DNA of 64,000 nt from Flaccisagitta enflata (GCA_965153355.1 OZ231127.1:32054001-32118000); one strand, 5' to 3'; counted from the first letter of the stretch, positions 1 to 12,960 are shown. Made by a program: numbers and translations. The notes: a model not told the origin generated them from the letters alone.

Positions 1-520
1 AGAATAAGGAGAAACAGGAACAAAATGAGGAGTGAACTAAACAGGAAGCAACAAAATAGAAATACAAAGAAGAAACCGATGAAAACAAGAAATTATACCC
101 AATGAAAGAGATAAAAAGAAAGAAAGAAAAGAAAAAAGATAAAAGAAGGAGGGAGATAGAGATAAAGAGGGAAACAGGGGAAAGAGAGAGAGAGAGAAAG
201 AGGAGCTCGCATGAAAAGGAAAAGAAAGGGAAATTGAAAGCATGTGGCGTGGATTTGTTGTTAAAAGGGTGTATATTGAGTGTGTCGGCGATGCGGCGGG
301 TTGTTAGCAGCTCGACGTCGTCGTTGTCCTCGTTCAACGGTTTGACGATAATCGAGAGCAGAAGAGAAGAATCGATTTGATTCGATTAAGGAGGAAGAGG
401 AGAAGCAAAACAACACACACACACAAAACATAGAAGCTGGATGGGTGGAGGAACAAGTGGAGGAAAAAGGAAAGGGAAAGGGGGAAGAAAAGATGGGGTG
501 GATATGGAGGAAGGAGTGAG
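1..520. other. Purine-rich non-coding DNA
   Basis: This stretch is A/G-rich on the + strand and grades into the GA microsatellite. A short more complex segment near 245-365 contains several CGTCG/CGACG trinucleotides and could be a coding scrap, but no start, splice context or recognisable domain supports it. I see no gene. Confidence 0.4.
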
Positions 521-622
<102 letters not shown>

Positions 623-707
623 AGACAAAATAGGACGTGACAAACGGAATACAACGTGACAAAAAGCGAAAACAAAAGATGAACCCGTGCAGAACCAAGA
701 AGACGAA

Positions 708-1640
<933 letters not shown>

Positions 1641-1674
1641 AATTCGACGTTCAATCGCGAAATGAAAGAAACAA

Positions 1675-1850
1675 GGGAAAGAAAAGAAAAGAAAAGAACA
1701 GAACAGAAAAGAAAAGAAAAGAAAAGAAAAGAAAAGAAAAGAAAAGAAAAGAAAAGAAAAGAAAAGAGAAAAAAAAAAGGAAAAGAAAACACAGGAAAGA
1801 AAAGAAAAGATAGAAAAAGAAAAGAGAAAAAATTAAAAGAAAGAAAAGAT
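1675..1850. repeat. (AAAAG)n oligopurine microsatellite
   Basis: A pentanucleotide AAAAG array, best preserved at about 1681-1765, becoming degenerate A/G sequence to about 1850. Both strands give spurious K/R- or F/L/S-rich frames. Confidence 0.93.
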
Positions 1851-1982
1851 AAAATATCGGAATTTTCGATCGATTTCCAACCGCGCGTCTAAAGACCAGA
1901 TTCACTCATCATGAGAGCGCCATCTCCTAAAATAAGGGGACGTTCGCGGGTTGAAATCATAAATGATTGTGAGTTTGGTTTA

Positions 1983-2122
1983 TCTTTAGTCGCGGACACA
2001 CGACTCTTCACCTTGCCGTGTCGGTCGGTATGTCCGTCACATTTTTGAATTCCGAGCGGTTTTCGCATTACTGCTCCTGCCCAACCGTCCGCGACTGGAT
2101 TGCCGTGTATCCGGCCTTGTTT
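1983..2122 (+). mobile_element. A-family hairpin element, subtype A2
   Basis: The element begins with a T-run and the terminal hairpin AGTCGCGGACACACGACT. CTCTTCACCTTGCCGTGTCGG, a short TCGG-type array and TGCTCCTGCCCA follow. Near the far end sits GTCCGCGACT, the exact reverse complement of the outer hairpin half AGTCGCGGAC. It ends in GTGTATCCGGCCTTGTTT. Compact, about 140 bp. No open frame of note, so it is non-autonomous. Confidence 0.85.
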
Positions 2123-2277
2123 AAAGTTGAAGAGGTGTACCAAAAATGATGAATATGAAAAAGTAAGAAAAGAAAGTAAGACGAGAAATGATGTAAGTAA
2201 AAGAAGGTATCCTTCTTCCCCCCCAAAAAAAAAAAAAAAGGAGAAGAAGAATGAAATCAAAAATTGAGGAAATGAAC

Positions 2278-2476
<199 letters not shown>

Positions 2477-2597
2477 TGAAAAATAGGAAAAGAGGATAGA
2501 AAAGAGACTGAGGAAAAGAAAGCAAACAAGACCAAAACAAGTTGGGAAGAAAATCTGCCGCAAAGAGAAAAATCTCAGTTCAATGTCGAAGCGCAAA

Positions 2598-2850
2598 GTC
2601 AAGGTTTGCAGGGGGAAAGCAGCAGACGTTCCTAACTGAAAGAGACGAAGGACTGTAGGGAGTATGGGGTTAAGTTTTGCGGGGGGAAATCAGCAGACGT
2701 TCCTAACCAAAAAGGAAGAATGACTGCAGGGAGTATGGGGATAAGTCTTGCAGGGAGGAGGCTGCAGATGTTCCTAACGGAGATGGACGGAGGACTGAAG
2801 AGAGTGAGAGGATAGGTTTTGTGGGGGGAGATGGCTGACCTTTACTATCA
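2598..2850. repeat. 70-bp tandem repeat, about 3.5 diverged copies
   Basis: The block containing AGCAGACGTTCCTAAC and GACTG(T/C)AGGGAGTATGGGG recurs at an exact 70-bp step: starts near 2601, 2671, 2741 and 2811. The last copy is the most diverged. The period is not a multiple of three and I see no coding function. Confidence 0.85.
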
Positions 2851-5249
2851 AAAATGATTAAGGGCTGAAGACGAAGATAGTAAGAGGAGAGGCATAGCAA
2901 TTGGAAGCTGCGAATATCTTCAACAAACGGTTGAGGGATTGTGTGGATGTCTGGATCGTGCCAAATGAAGGGAAGGAGTTGACGGGAGCGCGGATAGCAG
3001 CAGTTAATGCTTGGATATTATTTAGAAGAGAGCGGTTTACATTCAAATTTGAAGGAATAACAAATAATGTTGAAGACAGTATCTTGGGTGGTTTAGATAT
3101 GATGGGTAATTGGGTTTCTGAATCGAGGGTAGAAGGAACTGCTAGGGGCAGCGCCGCAGCAGATACTCCATACTAAAGAAGCGAGCCTTGGAAGTAATGG
3201 GATGTTCCCATGGTAATTGGTAACTCCAGAATTGAGGTTTTTGAGACAACATGTTTCCCAACAATCTCTCTTCAATTGAGAAAACGGGAATGTCCGTTAC
3301 CTGCACAAGTTGAGCTAGCTGCATTATTTCTAGTCGCAAAAAAAAAATCGAGTAAGGAGGCTTAAAAAAGGTCAATCTTGTGTAAAAAAACCTGGGGAAT
3401 CCAACCGTGACCTTTTTAGAGCCCTACGCGGGGGCGTTTAGAAACGGCCCCAAAAAAACACCAAAAAATGGCTATTTTTGGGTATTTTTGGCCAAAATTT
3501 TGTACTTAAATGGAGGCCAAGTATTTAAATTCATACTTGAGTATACTTCAAGATGTGAGAGACCAGTAAAACAAGAATCATGATGATGGGGCTATTGGGG
3601 GTACCTAAAAGGCTCAAAAGGGCCTCAGCTTAAAACTTAATAGTTTTTTTTTTTATTGTATAAAAAATGATCGGAATGCCTTCAAATTTGAATTAGTTCT
3701 TAATAAATGCAACTACCATCATGCAAAAATTGTGGCCCTCCTAAAAAATGACTTCATAGGAAAATTTGGCCCCAAAAAACCAAAAATCGCTCCAAAAATC
3801 GGTTTTTGAGTTCATTGACCTAAAAACAACATTTAAAGGTCAGGGTCCCCCAATTTTTTTTTCTTTTGCTAATATAAGATGTTTGGAGGTTCAAAAATTT
3901 TCAGGTCATATTTCCAAGAACTGACTGAGATATGACCATTTGAAGTGACGTGGTAAAACTGAAAAAAAATGGCGAAAATGATTATTTTGGAGATTCTTAA
4001 AAGAGCAAAAAGGGGTCCCAACAGTTTTAATTCATGATTGGGGACACTTAAAGATGGGAGAGACTAGGAAAACAAGAATCATAATGATAGTGAATTCTTA
4101 AAAAGGCTCAAAGGGTCTCTTAAAGCGAAAAAAGTTTTTCTTCATTGTGGTTACAAAATGACGAATGCCTTCAAATTTGAAATGAAGTCTTAATAAATAC
4201 AACTACCATCATGGAAAAATTGTGGCCCTCCTTAAATGACTTCATAGGAAAATTTGGCCAAAAAAAACAAAAATTGCTCTAAAAAATTGGTTTTTGGAGT
4301 TCATTGACCTAAAAACAATATATCAAGGTCAGAGTACCCCAATTTTTTTTTCTATTTTGCTAAAATAACATGTTTGGAGGTTGCAAAAAAAATTTCAGGC
4401 AATATTTTTAAAATGGCTGAGACATGACCATTTCAGTTTCGGGACAGAACTGAAAAACAGCAAAGCTAATATTTTTGGGATTTTGAAAAATTTAAGTACA
4501 AAAAGAGGTCCCAATGACCATAAACAGAACTCAAAGACGTAAAGAATCATGATGATGGGTCTATTACAAGTAGGGTACTGTGTGTATTCAACGCAAAAAT
4601 AAATATTTTTTTCTATTGTGGCTACAAAAATGATTGAAATGCCTTTAAATTTATATATTTATATATTTTTTGTTTCAGGGGCCCTTTTTGGGCCTTTTTA
4701 AGTATCCCACAATAGCCTCATTGTCATGTTCTTTATTTTCCTAGTCCCCTATATCTTTAAGTGATCCCAAATATGAATTAAAACTATTGGGACCTCTTTT
4801 TGTACTTAAAATTTTCAAAGAATCCTAAAAAATAGCTATTTTCGCCGTTTTTCAGTTTTACCACGTCACTTCAAATGGTCATATCTCAGCCATTTTTTAA
4901 AAACATTGCCTGAAATTTTTTTTGCAACTTCCAAACATGTTGATTTAGCAAAATAGAAAAAAAAATTGGGGTACCCTGACCTTTCAATGTTGTTTTTAGG
5001 TCAATGAACTCAAAAACCCGATTTTTTTGAAGCAATTTTTGTTTTTTTTTTGCTATATTTTCCTATGAAGTCATTTAAGGAGGTCCATAGTTTTTAGTCG
5101 CGTGCACGCGACTCTACAACCTGCTCCGTCGGTTGGTCTGGTCCGTCCGTCCGTCTGTCGGTCCGTCGGTCACTTTGCTTTTTTTTTTCGTCTTATTGGG
5201 CCGCTGGAGTTATTTTGAGTCTTTTTGTTGTTTTTGTGAATTATTGGTT

Positions 5250-5582
5250 GCTTTAGTCATTTTGTCATTTTCGTCATTTTGGTCATTTTCGTTGGTCATT
5301 TCGGGTCATTTTGGTCATTTTTGGTCATTTTGATCATTTTTAAATCATTTTTGGTCATTTTGATCATTTTTGATCATTTTTTGCCATTTTTGGTCATTTT
5401 TGGTCATTTTTTTTGTCATTTTTAAGTATTTTCGTCATTTTTGGTCATTTTGATCATTTAGCCAATTTGGTCATTTTTGGTCATTTTTGGTCATTTTGGT
5501 CATTTTTGGTCATCTTTGGTCATCTTTGGTCATTTTGGTCATTTTGGTCATTTTGGTCATTTTGGTCATTTTGGTCATTTTT
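5250..5582. repeat. TCATTTTTGG-type minisatellite inside the A element
   Basis: Degenerate tandem repeats of 9-11 bp (TCATTTTGG, TCATTTTTGG), most regular at 5530-5580, where the period is 9. They give F/W/S-rich frames such as FWSFWSFWS that are not genes. Confidence 0.9.
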
Positions 5583-5609
5583 TGCAAAGTCTGCTGATTG
5601 AATCTGCTG

Positions 5610-6370
5610 TTTGAACTCCAATGGTTTAAGTCTGCCGGTCTAATACGGTCTAAGTCTGCTGGTTTAAGTCTGCTATTAAAATGATATTAAAGATAAGTAT
5701 GGCTTAAGTCCGTTTAAGCCTGGCTAAAGTCTGGCTGGCGACGTTTTTTCTGGGTTCATAAAGTCTTGGCTTAAGTCTGGTTAAGTCTGGCTTTGGCCTG
5801 GTTTTACGCCTGGCTTAAGTCTGGCTTGGGCCCGGCTTGGCACTGTCTATGCCCACGGTCTGTTTTAGGTCCGCTAGGTCCAAGTTTAGGTCCGCGTGAG
5901 GTCTGGTTTTTGTCTGCCGGCGTTTGATTTAGGTCCGATTTAGGTCTGGTTTTGGTCTGGTTTTAGTTTGGTCGACTGGGTTTGAGTCTGGTTTGGAGTC
6001 TGTCGGAGTCTCACGGAGTCTGGTTTGACGCTGGTTTGAGCCTGGTTTGAGCCTGGTTTGAGCCTGGTTTCGTCCGGGTTTAAGTCCTGGGTTTGGAGTC
6101 TGGTTTGGAGTCTGGTTTGAGTCCTGGCTTTATCTGTCCGAGTCTGGTTGAAGTCTGGTTTGAGTCTGGTTCGAGCCTGGCATAAGTCTGACGGATCTCA
6201 CGTTGATGTCTGGTTAATTTTTGGTTTATGTCCTGTTTATGTCTGGTTTATGTCCGGTTTATGTCTGATTTAGGTGTGGTTTCGGTCTAGTTTAATTCTG
6301 GTTTGAGTCTGGTTTGAGTCTGGTTTGAGTCTGGTTTGGGTCTGTTTTGGGTTGCGTTTAAGTCTGATTT
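5610..6370. repeat. TCTGGTTTGAG-type minisatellite inside the A element
   Basis: Degenerate repeats of about 11 bp around GAGTCTGGTTT, with variants (GGTCTGGTTTTAG, GAGCCTGGTTT). The consensus drifts along the array, suggesting growth by slippage or unequal exchange. Confidence 0.88.
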
Positions 6371-7399
6371 TCGACAAAAAGATACAATAAGGAGTCAGGC
6401 TGTCTGGTTATTTTTGTCCAGCACAAAGGGACTATAGTGTTGGCCTTGTTTCCATGATATAGCTTGTATTTATGAGAACTTCCATTTCAAATTAAGGCAT
6501 TCCAATCATTTTTGTAGCCACAAATTTAAGAAAAAACTTTTTTTTCGCTTTAGGGGCCCTTTTTGGGCCTTTTTTTAGATACCCCACAATAGCCCCATCA
6601 TTATGATTCTTGTTTCTAGTCTCTCACATCTTTAAGTGTCCCCAATCATGAATTAAATCGTTGGGACCCTCGCACTTAATTTTTTTCTATGTAATCCCCA
6701 AAAATAATCATTTTCATTTTTTAATTTTACCACGTCACTTCAAATGGTCATATCTCAGTCAGTTCTTGGAAATATGACCTGAAATTTTTTTTGGAACCTC
6801 CAAACATCTTATATTAGTAAAAGAGAAAAAAAAATTGGGGGGCCCTGACCTTTAAATGTTGTTTTAGGTCAATGAACTCAAAACTTTTTTTAGAGCAATT
6901 TTTGGTTTTTGGGGCCAAATTTTCCTATGAAGTCATTTAAGGAGGGCCACAATTTTTGGCATGATGGTAGTTACATTTATTAGGAACTTCCAATTCAAAT
7001 TTGAAGGCATTCCCATCATTTTTGTAGCCACAATGAAAAAAAAACTATTAAGTTTTTGCTTTAGGGGCCCTTTTTGAGCCTTTTTAGGTACCCCACAATA
7101 GCCCTATCATCATGATTCTTGTTTTACTAGTCTCTCACATCTTGAAGTATCCCCAACTATGAATTTAAACACTTGGCCTCCATTTAAGTATAAAATTTTG
7201 GCCAAAAATACCCAAAAATAGCCATTTTTTAGTGTTTTTTTGGGGCCGTTTCTAAACGCCCCCGCGTAGGGCTCTAAAAAGGTCACGGTTGGATTCCCCA
7301 GGTTTTTTTACATAAGATTGGGCCTTTTTTAGCCTCCTTACTAAATTTTTTTTTTTTTTTCATCGTAGCCCAACTTGTGCAGGTAACGGATGTATGAAA

Positions 7400-8577
7400 A
7401 TTGAGGAGCCGCCAGAGGTGAATAATATTCACTGAATATGCTCCCTGAGTCCCTATATTCATACAGAACATTCTATGCAATAAGTTGGATGCAAATGCAA
7501 TTCTGAGCAATGTTCTTGTAGCATGAATGTTTTGAATACGGATAGTTTAGCGTAGAAACAATGAAAAAATGTTTCCATAGCAACCGACTATGACGGGAAA
7601 ATGCATTCCCCTGACATCATTTGTTTACGTAAGATCGCTTTCTTTTAACTACAGTACGTTGGGAGCTATACAGACAGTAGAAAGAAGGTCTCCTACAATA
7701 TCAGTGTTTTTTTTTTTTTTTTTTTTTTTTTGAAAGCCAATAGTCAAAGCTGAAAGGCTTGGAGAGGATATTATATGAGTTTCAGGTAAAGTTATTCAAA
7801 ACTTTCAATAAATTGTGTTTCCTTGCTTGTGGCGCAATAAATTCTTGAAAGAGTGCTAAACATGAGAGGTTCGAATCAGGAGAGAAATGGTAAATAGTTC
7901 TTACAACTAGAATTAAAAAACTATATTCACTCAAAGCTCTACATGTCTACCCCATCAGCACTCAGGAAAACCTCAGTTTGACCTATTTCATTAAAATCAG
8001 AAATCAGGAGACAAACCTCTTTCTTAGGGTCTCATTGCTCCCAACGTGCTGTAAGAATCACACAATTCAATCATTTTTTCTCGCAATTTGGCGACTAGAA
8101 CATTCCTAAACCACCTTCCCCCCCCCACACACACAACATTCTCCCTTTCCCGCCAAGAGAAAAAAAAACGTAGAAAAAGTCTTGTGAAAATTAAGTGGAT
8201 TTGGCACATCCGATCACGCACCTGAGATCTCTCCCGAGGTGCAAGGAAGGAAGGACCACGCTTAATTCTTCTCTACTAAGAAGGTCAAAATTATAAATTA
8301 AGAGGTTGATTCATTCATAAGTAAAAGTAATACGCGAAGAATCGTCTTTTTTTTTTCATTTTCTGTCTTTCTTCCGGGATGGTAGGTTTGTTTACTTGCT
8401 TTCTTTTATAGTTAGTCTCTTTGGTCTCTCTAGTCTCTGGCTGTCTTTGTGTCTTTGTGTCTTTCTGCCTTTCTGTCTCTCTGTCTCTCTCGGTTTCTCT
8501 GTCTATCTATTTTTCTGTATCACTGTCTCTCTTTCTTATGGTTTGTTTATCTCCCTCGGTATCACTGTCTCTCTGTC
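7400..8577. other. Non-coding, no gene recognised
   Basis: Unique A/T-rich sequence with a poly-T run at 7708-7731 and TCTG/TCTC-rich sequence at 8400-8580. A GGTTCGAATC word near 7868 resembles a tRNA T-loop, but no cloverleaf can be built around it. Confidence 0.4.
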
Positions 8578-8724
8578 TTTTTAGTTGCGGACAAGCAACT
8601 CTATAAGAGGCTTTGTCCGTCCGTCCGTCCGTCCGTCCGTCCGTCCGTCCGTCCGTCGGTCCGTTGGTGAGCACGAGTCGAAAAGTGAGAAAACGCGCAT
8701 TTCCGCTCCTGCCCACCCGTCCGC
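8578..8724 (+). mobile_element. A-family element, subtype A3, left part of an A/B chimera
   Basis: T-run plus hairpin AGTTGCGGACAAGCAACT (8583-8600), then CTCTATAAGAGGCTTTGTCCG and an excellent (CCGT)n array (8613-8657). The A3 core GAGTCGAAAAGTGAG follows and TGCCCACCC leads into GTCCGC at 8719-8724. There the expected GTCCGCAACT inner repeat breaks off and B-family array begins. Confidence 0.85.
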
Positions 8725-9087
8725 TCAAATCCCTGCCTCAAAGCTCAAATCTCAATCTCGAGGCTCAAATCTCAATCTCGAGGCTCAAATCCCAGTCTAT
8801 AGGCTTAAATCCCAGCCTCAAGGCTCAAATCCCAGCTTTGAGGCTCAAATCCCAGCCTTGTGGCTCAAATATCAGCTCGACGCTCTAAATCCAGCTCCTA
8901 GGCTCAAATCCCAGCCGCAAGGCTCAAATCCCAGCCTCCAGGCTCTAATTCCAGCCTGAAAGCTCAAATAAAAACAGCATAGGTCATCGGCCCCTTCGGG
9001 GCCGCTGCCCCTCTAACCACCTCACACCAACATACACTCACATAGGGGCAACGGGTACCGCTGACCATCTAACGCTTTTGCGACTAT
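8725..9087 (+). mobile_element. B-family element, subtype B1, right part of an A/B chimera
   Basis: A 20-bp minisatellite (GGCTCAAATCCCAGCCTC type) runs to about 8965. The B right terminal repeat follows (GCATAGGTCATCGG, CCCCTTCGGGG, CCGCTGCCCC), then the B tail with AACGGGTACCGCTGACC and the end hairpin CGCTTTTGCG at 9073-9082. The B left terminal repeat is missing, its place taken by an A3 left end. Confidence 0.87.
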
Positions 9088-9102
9088 TATCTCACATACT
9101 TC

Positions 9103-9119
9103 TTGTCGGTCTGCTTGGC

Positions 9120-9195
<76 letters not shown>
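9103..9195. repeat. (TCTG)n microsatellite
   Basis: Tetranucleotide array, nearly perfect for about 80 bp just downstream of the chimera. Frames give CLSVCLSV on one strand and DRQTDRQT on the other. Confidence 0.95.
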
Positions 9196-9589
9196 CCCTC
9201 GGTATCTCTGCCTCTTTTTTCTCTTTTGATTCTCTGTGTTGAAGAGCGCGTCTGTCTGTTCAGGCAATACTGTAACAAGTATACTGTGCTTCTACAATAC
9301 CACTGTCTCACGTGATTCGGATCCCCGAGTTTCGTAAGGCCTTGATCAAACGTAGTAATCCACCTGACGAGTTATTAGCACTCGACAAAAACAAACTCGG
9401 TCAACAAGCGGCAAGACTAAAAAGAAGGTTTATGACTTGGATACCTAGACTTACCCTAATTTTGATTCGCCTTCTTCTATTTCGCGTTTTCGGTTATTTT
9501 CTCACTTTTTTGTTCTTTTTTCCCTTAATAATTCTTTTTTTTTTTCATTTTATTTTTCATTCTTTTTCATTCTTTTGCGTTTTTGTGGA

Positions 9590-11180
9590 TCGCCAGATCC
9601 ACTTAGTCCTGGGAAAGTTTTCTGTTTTCTGTTTTTTTTTATTTTTATTTTTATTTTGCGTGCTCACCTTTTCTTTTTCTTCTATCTTTTTTATTCTGTA
9701 TTTTTTTTCATCTCAAGATTGTGTGCTCACCTTAGTCTTTTGTTTTCGTTATTTTTTTCTCCAAAGATGTCTCCATATATACTTTAGTCTTTTGTTTGTG
9801 TTAGTCTTTTTCTTTATCATTTGGGTGCTCACCTTTTCTTCTATCTTCTTATTCTGTTTTTTTTTTCATCTTCAGATTTTGTGCTCACCTTAGTCTTTTG
9901 TTTTTGTTATTTTAGTCTTTTGTTTTTGTTATTTTATTCTCTCAAGATGTCTCCACATATACCTTAGTCTTTTGTTTGTGTAGTCTTTTTCTTTATTATT
10001 TTGCGTGCTCACCTTTTTGTTTTCTTCAATCTTCTTTATTCTGCATTTTTTTTTCATCTCAAGATTGTGTGCTCACCTTAGTCTTTTGTTTTTTTTATTT
10101 TTTTCTCTCAAGATTTCTCCATATATACCTTAGTCTTTTGTTTGTATATAGTCCTTTTTATTTTGCGTGCTCACCTTTTCGTTTTCTTCATCTTCTTATT
10201 CTGTATTTTTTTTTTCATCTCAAGATTGTGTGCTCACCTTAGTCTTTTGTTTTGATATTTTTTTCTCTCAAGATGTCTCTATATATACCTTAGTCTTTTG
10301 ATTGTGTTAATCTTTTTCTTTTTCATTTTGTGTGCTCACCATTTTGTTTTCTCCTATTTTCTTTATTCTGTATTTCTTTTTTTTATCTCAAGATTGTGTG
10401 CTCACCTTAGTCTTTTGTTTTTGTTATTTTTTCTCTCAAGATGTTGCCATATATACCTTAGTCTTTTGTTTGTGTTGGTCTTTTTCTTTATTATTTTGCG
10501 TGCTCACCTTTTCATTTTCTTCTATCTCCTTTATTCTGTATTTCTTTTTCATCTCAAGATTGTGTGCTCATCTCAGTCTTTTGTTTTTGTTTTTTTTTTT
10601 CTCCTAAGATGTCTCCATATATACCTTAGTCTTTTGTTTGTGTTAGTCTTTTTTTTATTATTTTGCGTGCTCACCGTTTTGTTTTTTTTTTCTTCTTCAT
10701 TCTGTATTTTTTTTATCATCTCAAGATTGTGTGCTCACCTTAGTCTTTTTTTTTGTTATTTTTTTCTCTCAAGATGTCTCCACATAAACCTTAGTCTTTT
10801 GTTTGTGTTAGTCTTTTTTTCTTTATTATTTTCTGTGCTCACCTTTTCGTTTTCTTCTATCTTCTTTATTCTGTATTTTTTGTTTTATCTCAAGATTGTG
10901 TGCTCACCTTAGTCTTTTGTTTTGTTTTTTTTTCTCTCAAGATGTTGCCATATATACCTTAGTATCTTGTTTGTGTTGGTCTTTTTCTTTATTATTTTGC
11001 GTGCTCACCTTTTCGTTTTCTTTCTTCTTTATTCTGTATTTTTTTTTCATCTCAAGATTGTGTGCTCACCTTATTCTTTTGTTTTTGTTACTTTTTTTCT
11101 CAAGATGTCTCCATATATCTCTTTGTAAATCTTTTGTTTTTACATTCTCACATTTTTTCTCCCATCTATCATAGGCAAAT
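9590..11180. repeat. Satellite of about 167 bp, about nine copies
   Basis: A pyrimidine-rich unit repeats with GCGTGCTCACCTTTT anchors near 9658, 9826, 10003, 10167, 10331, 10499, 10666, 10836 and 11001, a step of about 164-178 bp. Each unit also holds a second GTGCTCACCTTAGTC box about 65 bp later, plus CTCAAGATGTCTCCATATAT. Long F/L/C-rich open frames come from this composition and are not genes. Confidence 0.9.
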
Positions 11181-12734
11181 GTCACGGTTCCACAGCATGC
11201 TTGAGGGCCCGACTTTCTGCCAATCTACATTGGCCCAAGCTTCAGATACAGCATTATAAACGAATTAAATGGTTCAAAGACATTCATAACTACCCAGTGT
11301 ACAACTTCAAACCATTTTTTGAGACCCTCCCTACCCCTAGAGGGTCTAAAAAGTTGTTTAAAGGGCTCTTTTTGGCGTGTCTCCATTCTGTCTCCTGTAA
11401 GAAATAGCAAGCAAAACCAATCAAAAAATGTAGCATCTTATGATATTAAGAGTTTTTATCAACTTGTTCAATCCCACAGGATACACAAAAAAATTCAACT
11501 CACTACTCAATCAATGAGTTGTCAAAAAATGGTATCAAAATCAAATTCACCCCTCCTCGATTTTTTTACTTTTTTTCTCTCAAGATTGAATGTTATGATA
11601 TTCATTTTTTTTAACCTCATTTTTCTTAAACATTAAGCATTTTTTTTCTTGCAATTCGATGGACAACAACTTGAAGGACATTTCCCTCCATTTTTATCTT
11701 ATTGGGTTGATCCTATGCAGAGAAATGGTTTTTTTCTTGGAGCGTATCAATTCACGCACACCCCCAAACTTGATCCTAATGCATACCTAACGCTTTAAAT
11801 ATGCCACTATGGTGTGAAAATGAAGCAATTCACATAAAATCTGACCACACCATGTGAAAGAGCGTGAAATTCTGATTCTCCTCTGATAATTTGAAACCTT
11901 AACTCTCAGGCATTTCGTCACAATGAAATTTTACATTTTGTTGGTCCTGAAGTGTGAACAGAATTGATACGCTCATTGACGGCTCATCGTAGTTAATTCT
12001 TTGTTTCCACACAGCGCTTCTCACACATATTTGCGATGCTTTTGTGTTCTAATTTGGTAAAATTTCTTAAAATTGAAATTGGCATATCTAAGGAACTGTT
12101 TGAGCTAGCCCATTGAAATTTTGTATAGTTGAAACGTAGACCAAGAGGGTCCTTTGCCTAAATTCTGATGTGACGTAAAAAATGTTGAGCAGTCCAACCA
12201 GACCAACCAGCCTACCAGAAAAGAAAATGAAAAAGTGGCATAACTACTCAAATAATTGTCCGATCTGGTTGAAATTTTGCATGAAGCTTCCATTAAAGAT
12301 TCCTCATCACTGGCTTGAATAAGAGTTTTGATAAAAAATTCTTTCTCCAACAGCCCACCCAGCCAGAAATGGTACTTATAGAGATTTTTTTTAAAAACTC
12401 AAAAAATTTAAAAAGATTTCAGAAACATGATCACACATGATTGTTTGACCATTATCAATAAGAATTTTACTGTCATATTGATTTCTTTATTGTATTTAGC
12501 TAATTTTTTTAGTATTAAAACTGCCAATAACATCTTTTTAAGCCTAATTTGCATGAAAAATGAGCGTACTTAAGAAAATCCGAGTATGGATCCATATGTA
12601 ATAATAGCTCAGCTACATGATGATGTATCATTTTCTTCAATTTTCCAACATGTAAAATTGATGAATTTCACCCCGTCCATGGTTGGCTTAGCATGACACC
12701 AGCCCATAGTCTATGAGTTTTTTCATCATAAGAA
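11181..12734. other. Non-coding, no gene recognised
   Basis: Unique A/T-rich DNA after the satellite. Short frames exist on both strands but none has a recognisable domain or sustained coding bias. Confidence 0.4.
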
Positions 12735-12958
12735 TGTGTCTACACCTTAGTCTTTTGTTTGTGTTTTTTTTTTCTTTCTTAATATCTCCACAAATCTCTT
12801 TGTAAATCCTTTGTTTCTTGCATCCTCACCACTTATCATATTCTGTATTTTTTTTTATATCAAGAATATCCTCACCTTAGTCTTTTATTTAAGTTAGTTT
12901 TTTTTTGTCACCAGATGTCTCAAAATATTCCTCAATTCGCCTTTTGTTTTTTTCCCAC
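12735..12958. repeat. Diverged outlying satellite units
   Basis: CACCTTAGTCTTTTGTTTGTG and ATATCTCCACAAATCTC recur here and match the 9.6-11.2 kb satellite. A further fragment, CTCACCTTTTGCTAGAG, lies near 13341, beyond the MITE, so that element probably inserted into an older, longer satellite field. Confidence 0.65.
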
Positions 12959-12960
12959 TA

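Larger units (their letters stand above)
5091..6451 (+). mobile_element. A-family element expanded by internal tandem arrays
   Basis: It starts TTTTT plus the perfect 18-bp palindrome AGTCGCGTGCACGCGACT (5096-5113), then CTCTACAACCTGCTCCGTCGG and a CCGT-type array, and ends GGCCTTGTTT at 6442-6451. The normal core of about 100 bp is replaced by two long arrays. The flanks join the two halves of one foldback repeat unit, which fixes both ends. At 1.36 kb it is about seven times the usual length and lacks the inner inverted copy. Confidence 0.82.
3290..7397. mobile_element. Large foldback (inverted-repeat) element
   Basis: The left arm opens with TCCGTTACCTGCACAAGTTG near 3292 and the same words appear inverted near 7372-7391. 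Inside, GGAATCCAACCGTGACC, the block with GCCCTACGCGGGGGCG, and repeated phrases such as TCAAATGGTCATATCTCAG pair left with right. Each arm is itself built from related units of about 500-600 bp, so the structure is several inverted and direct copies. The turn point lies near 4.6 kb and an A-family element (5091-6451) splits the right arm. No transposase frame is visible. Confidence 0.85.

Noticed and set aside
2901-3176. 91-residue + frame (MEAANIFNKRLRDCVDVW)
   Set aside because: Non-repetitive composition but short, with no recognisable domain and no neighbouring exons.
7850-7900. GGTTCGAATC word as a tRNA or SINE B-box
   Set aside because: No A-box at proper distance and no cloverleaf.
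8613-8657. (CCGT)n reading as SVRPSVRPSV, resembling a repeat protein
   Set aside because: It is the internal array of an A-family element and recurs in many non-coding copies.
9312-9500. Exon-like start MIRIPEFRKALIKRSNPPDE at the head of a longer frame
   Set aside because: The first 50 codons look mixed enough to be coding, but the frame then runs into the F/L-rich satellite and no domain or splice structure is visible.
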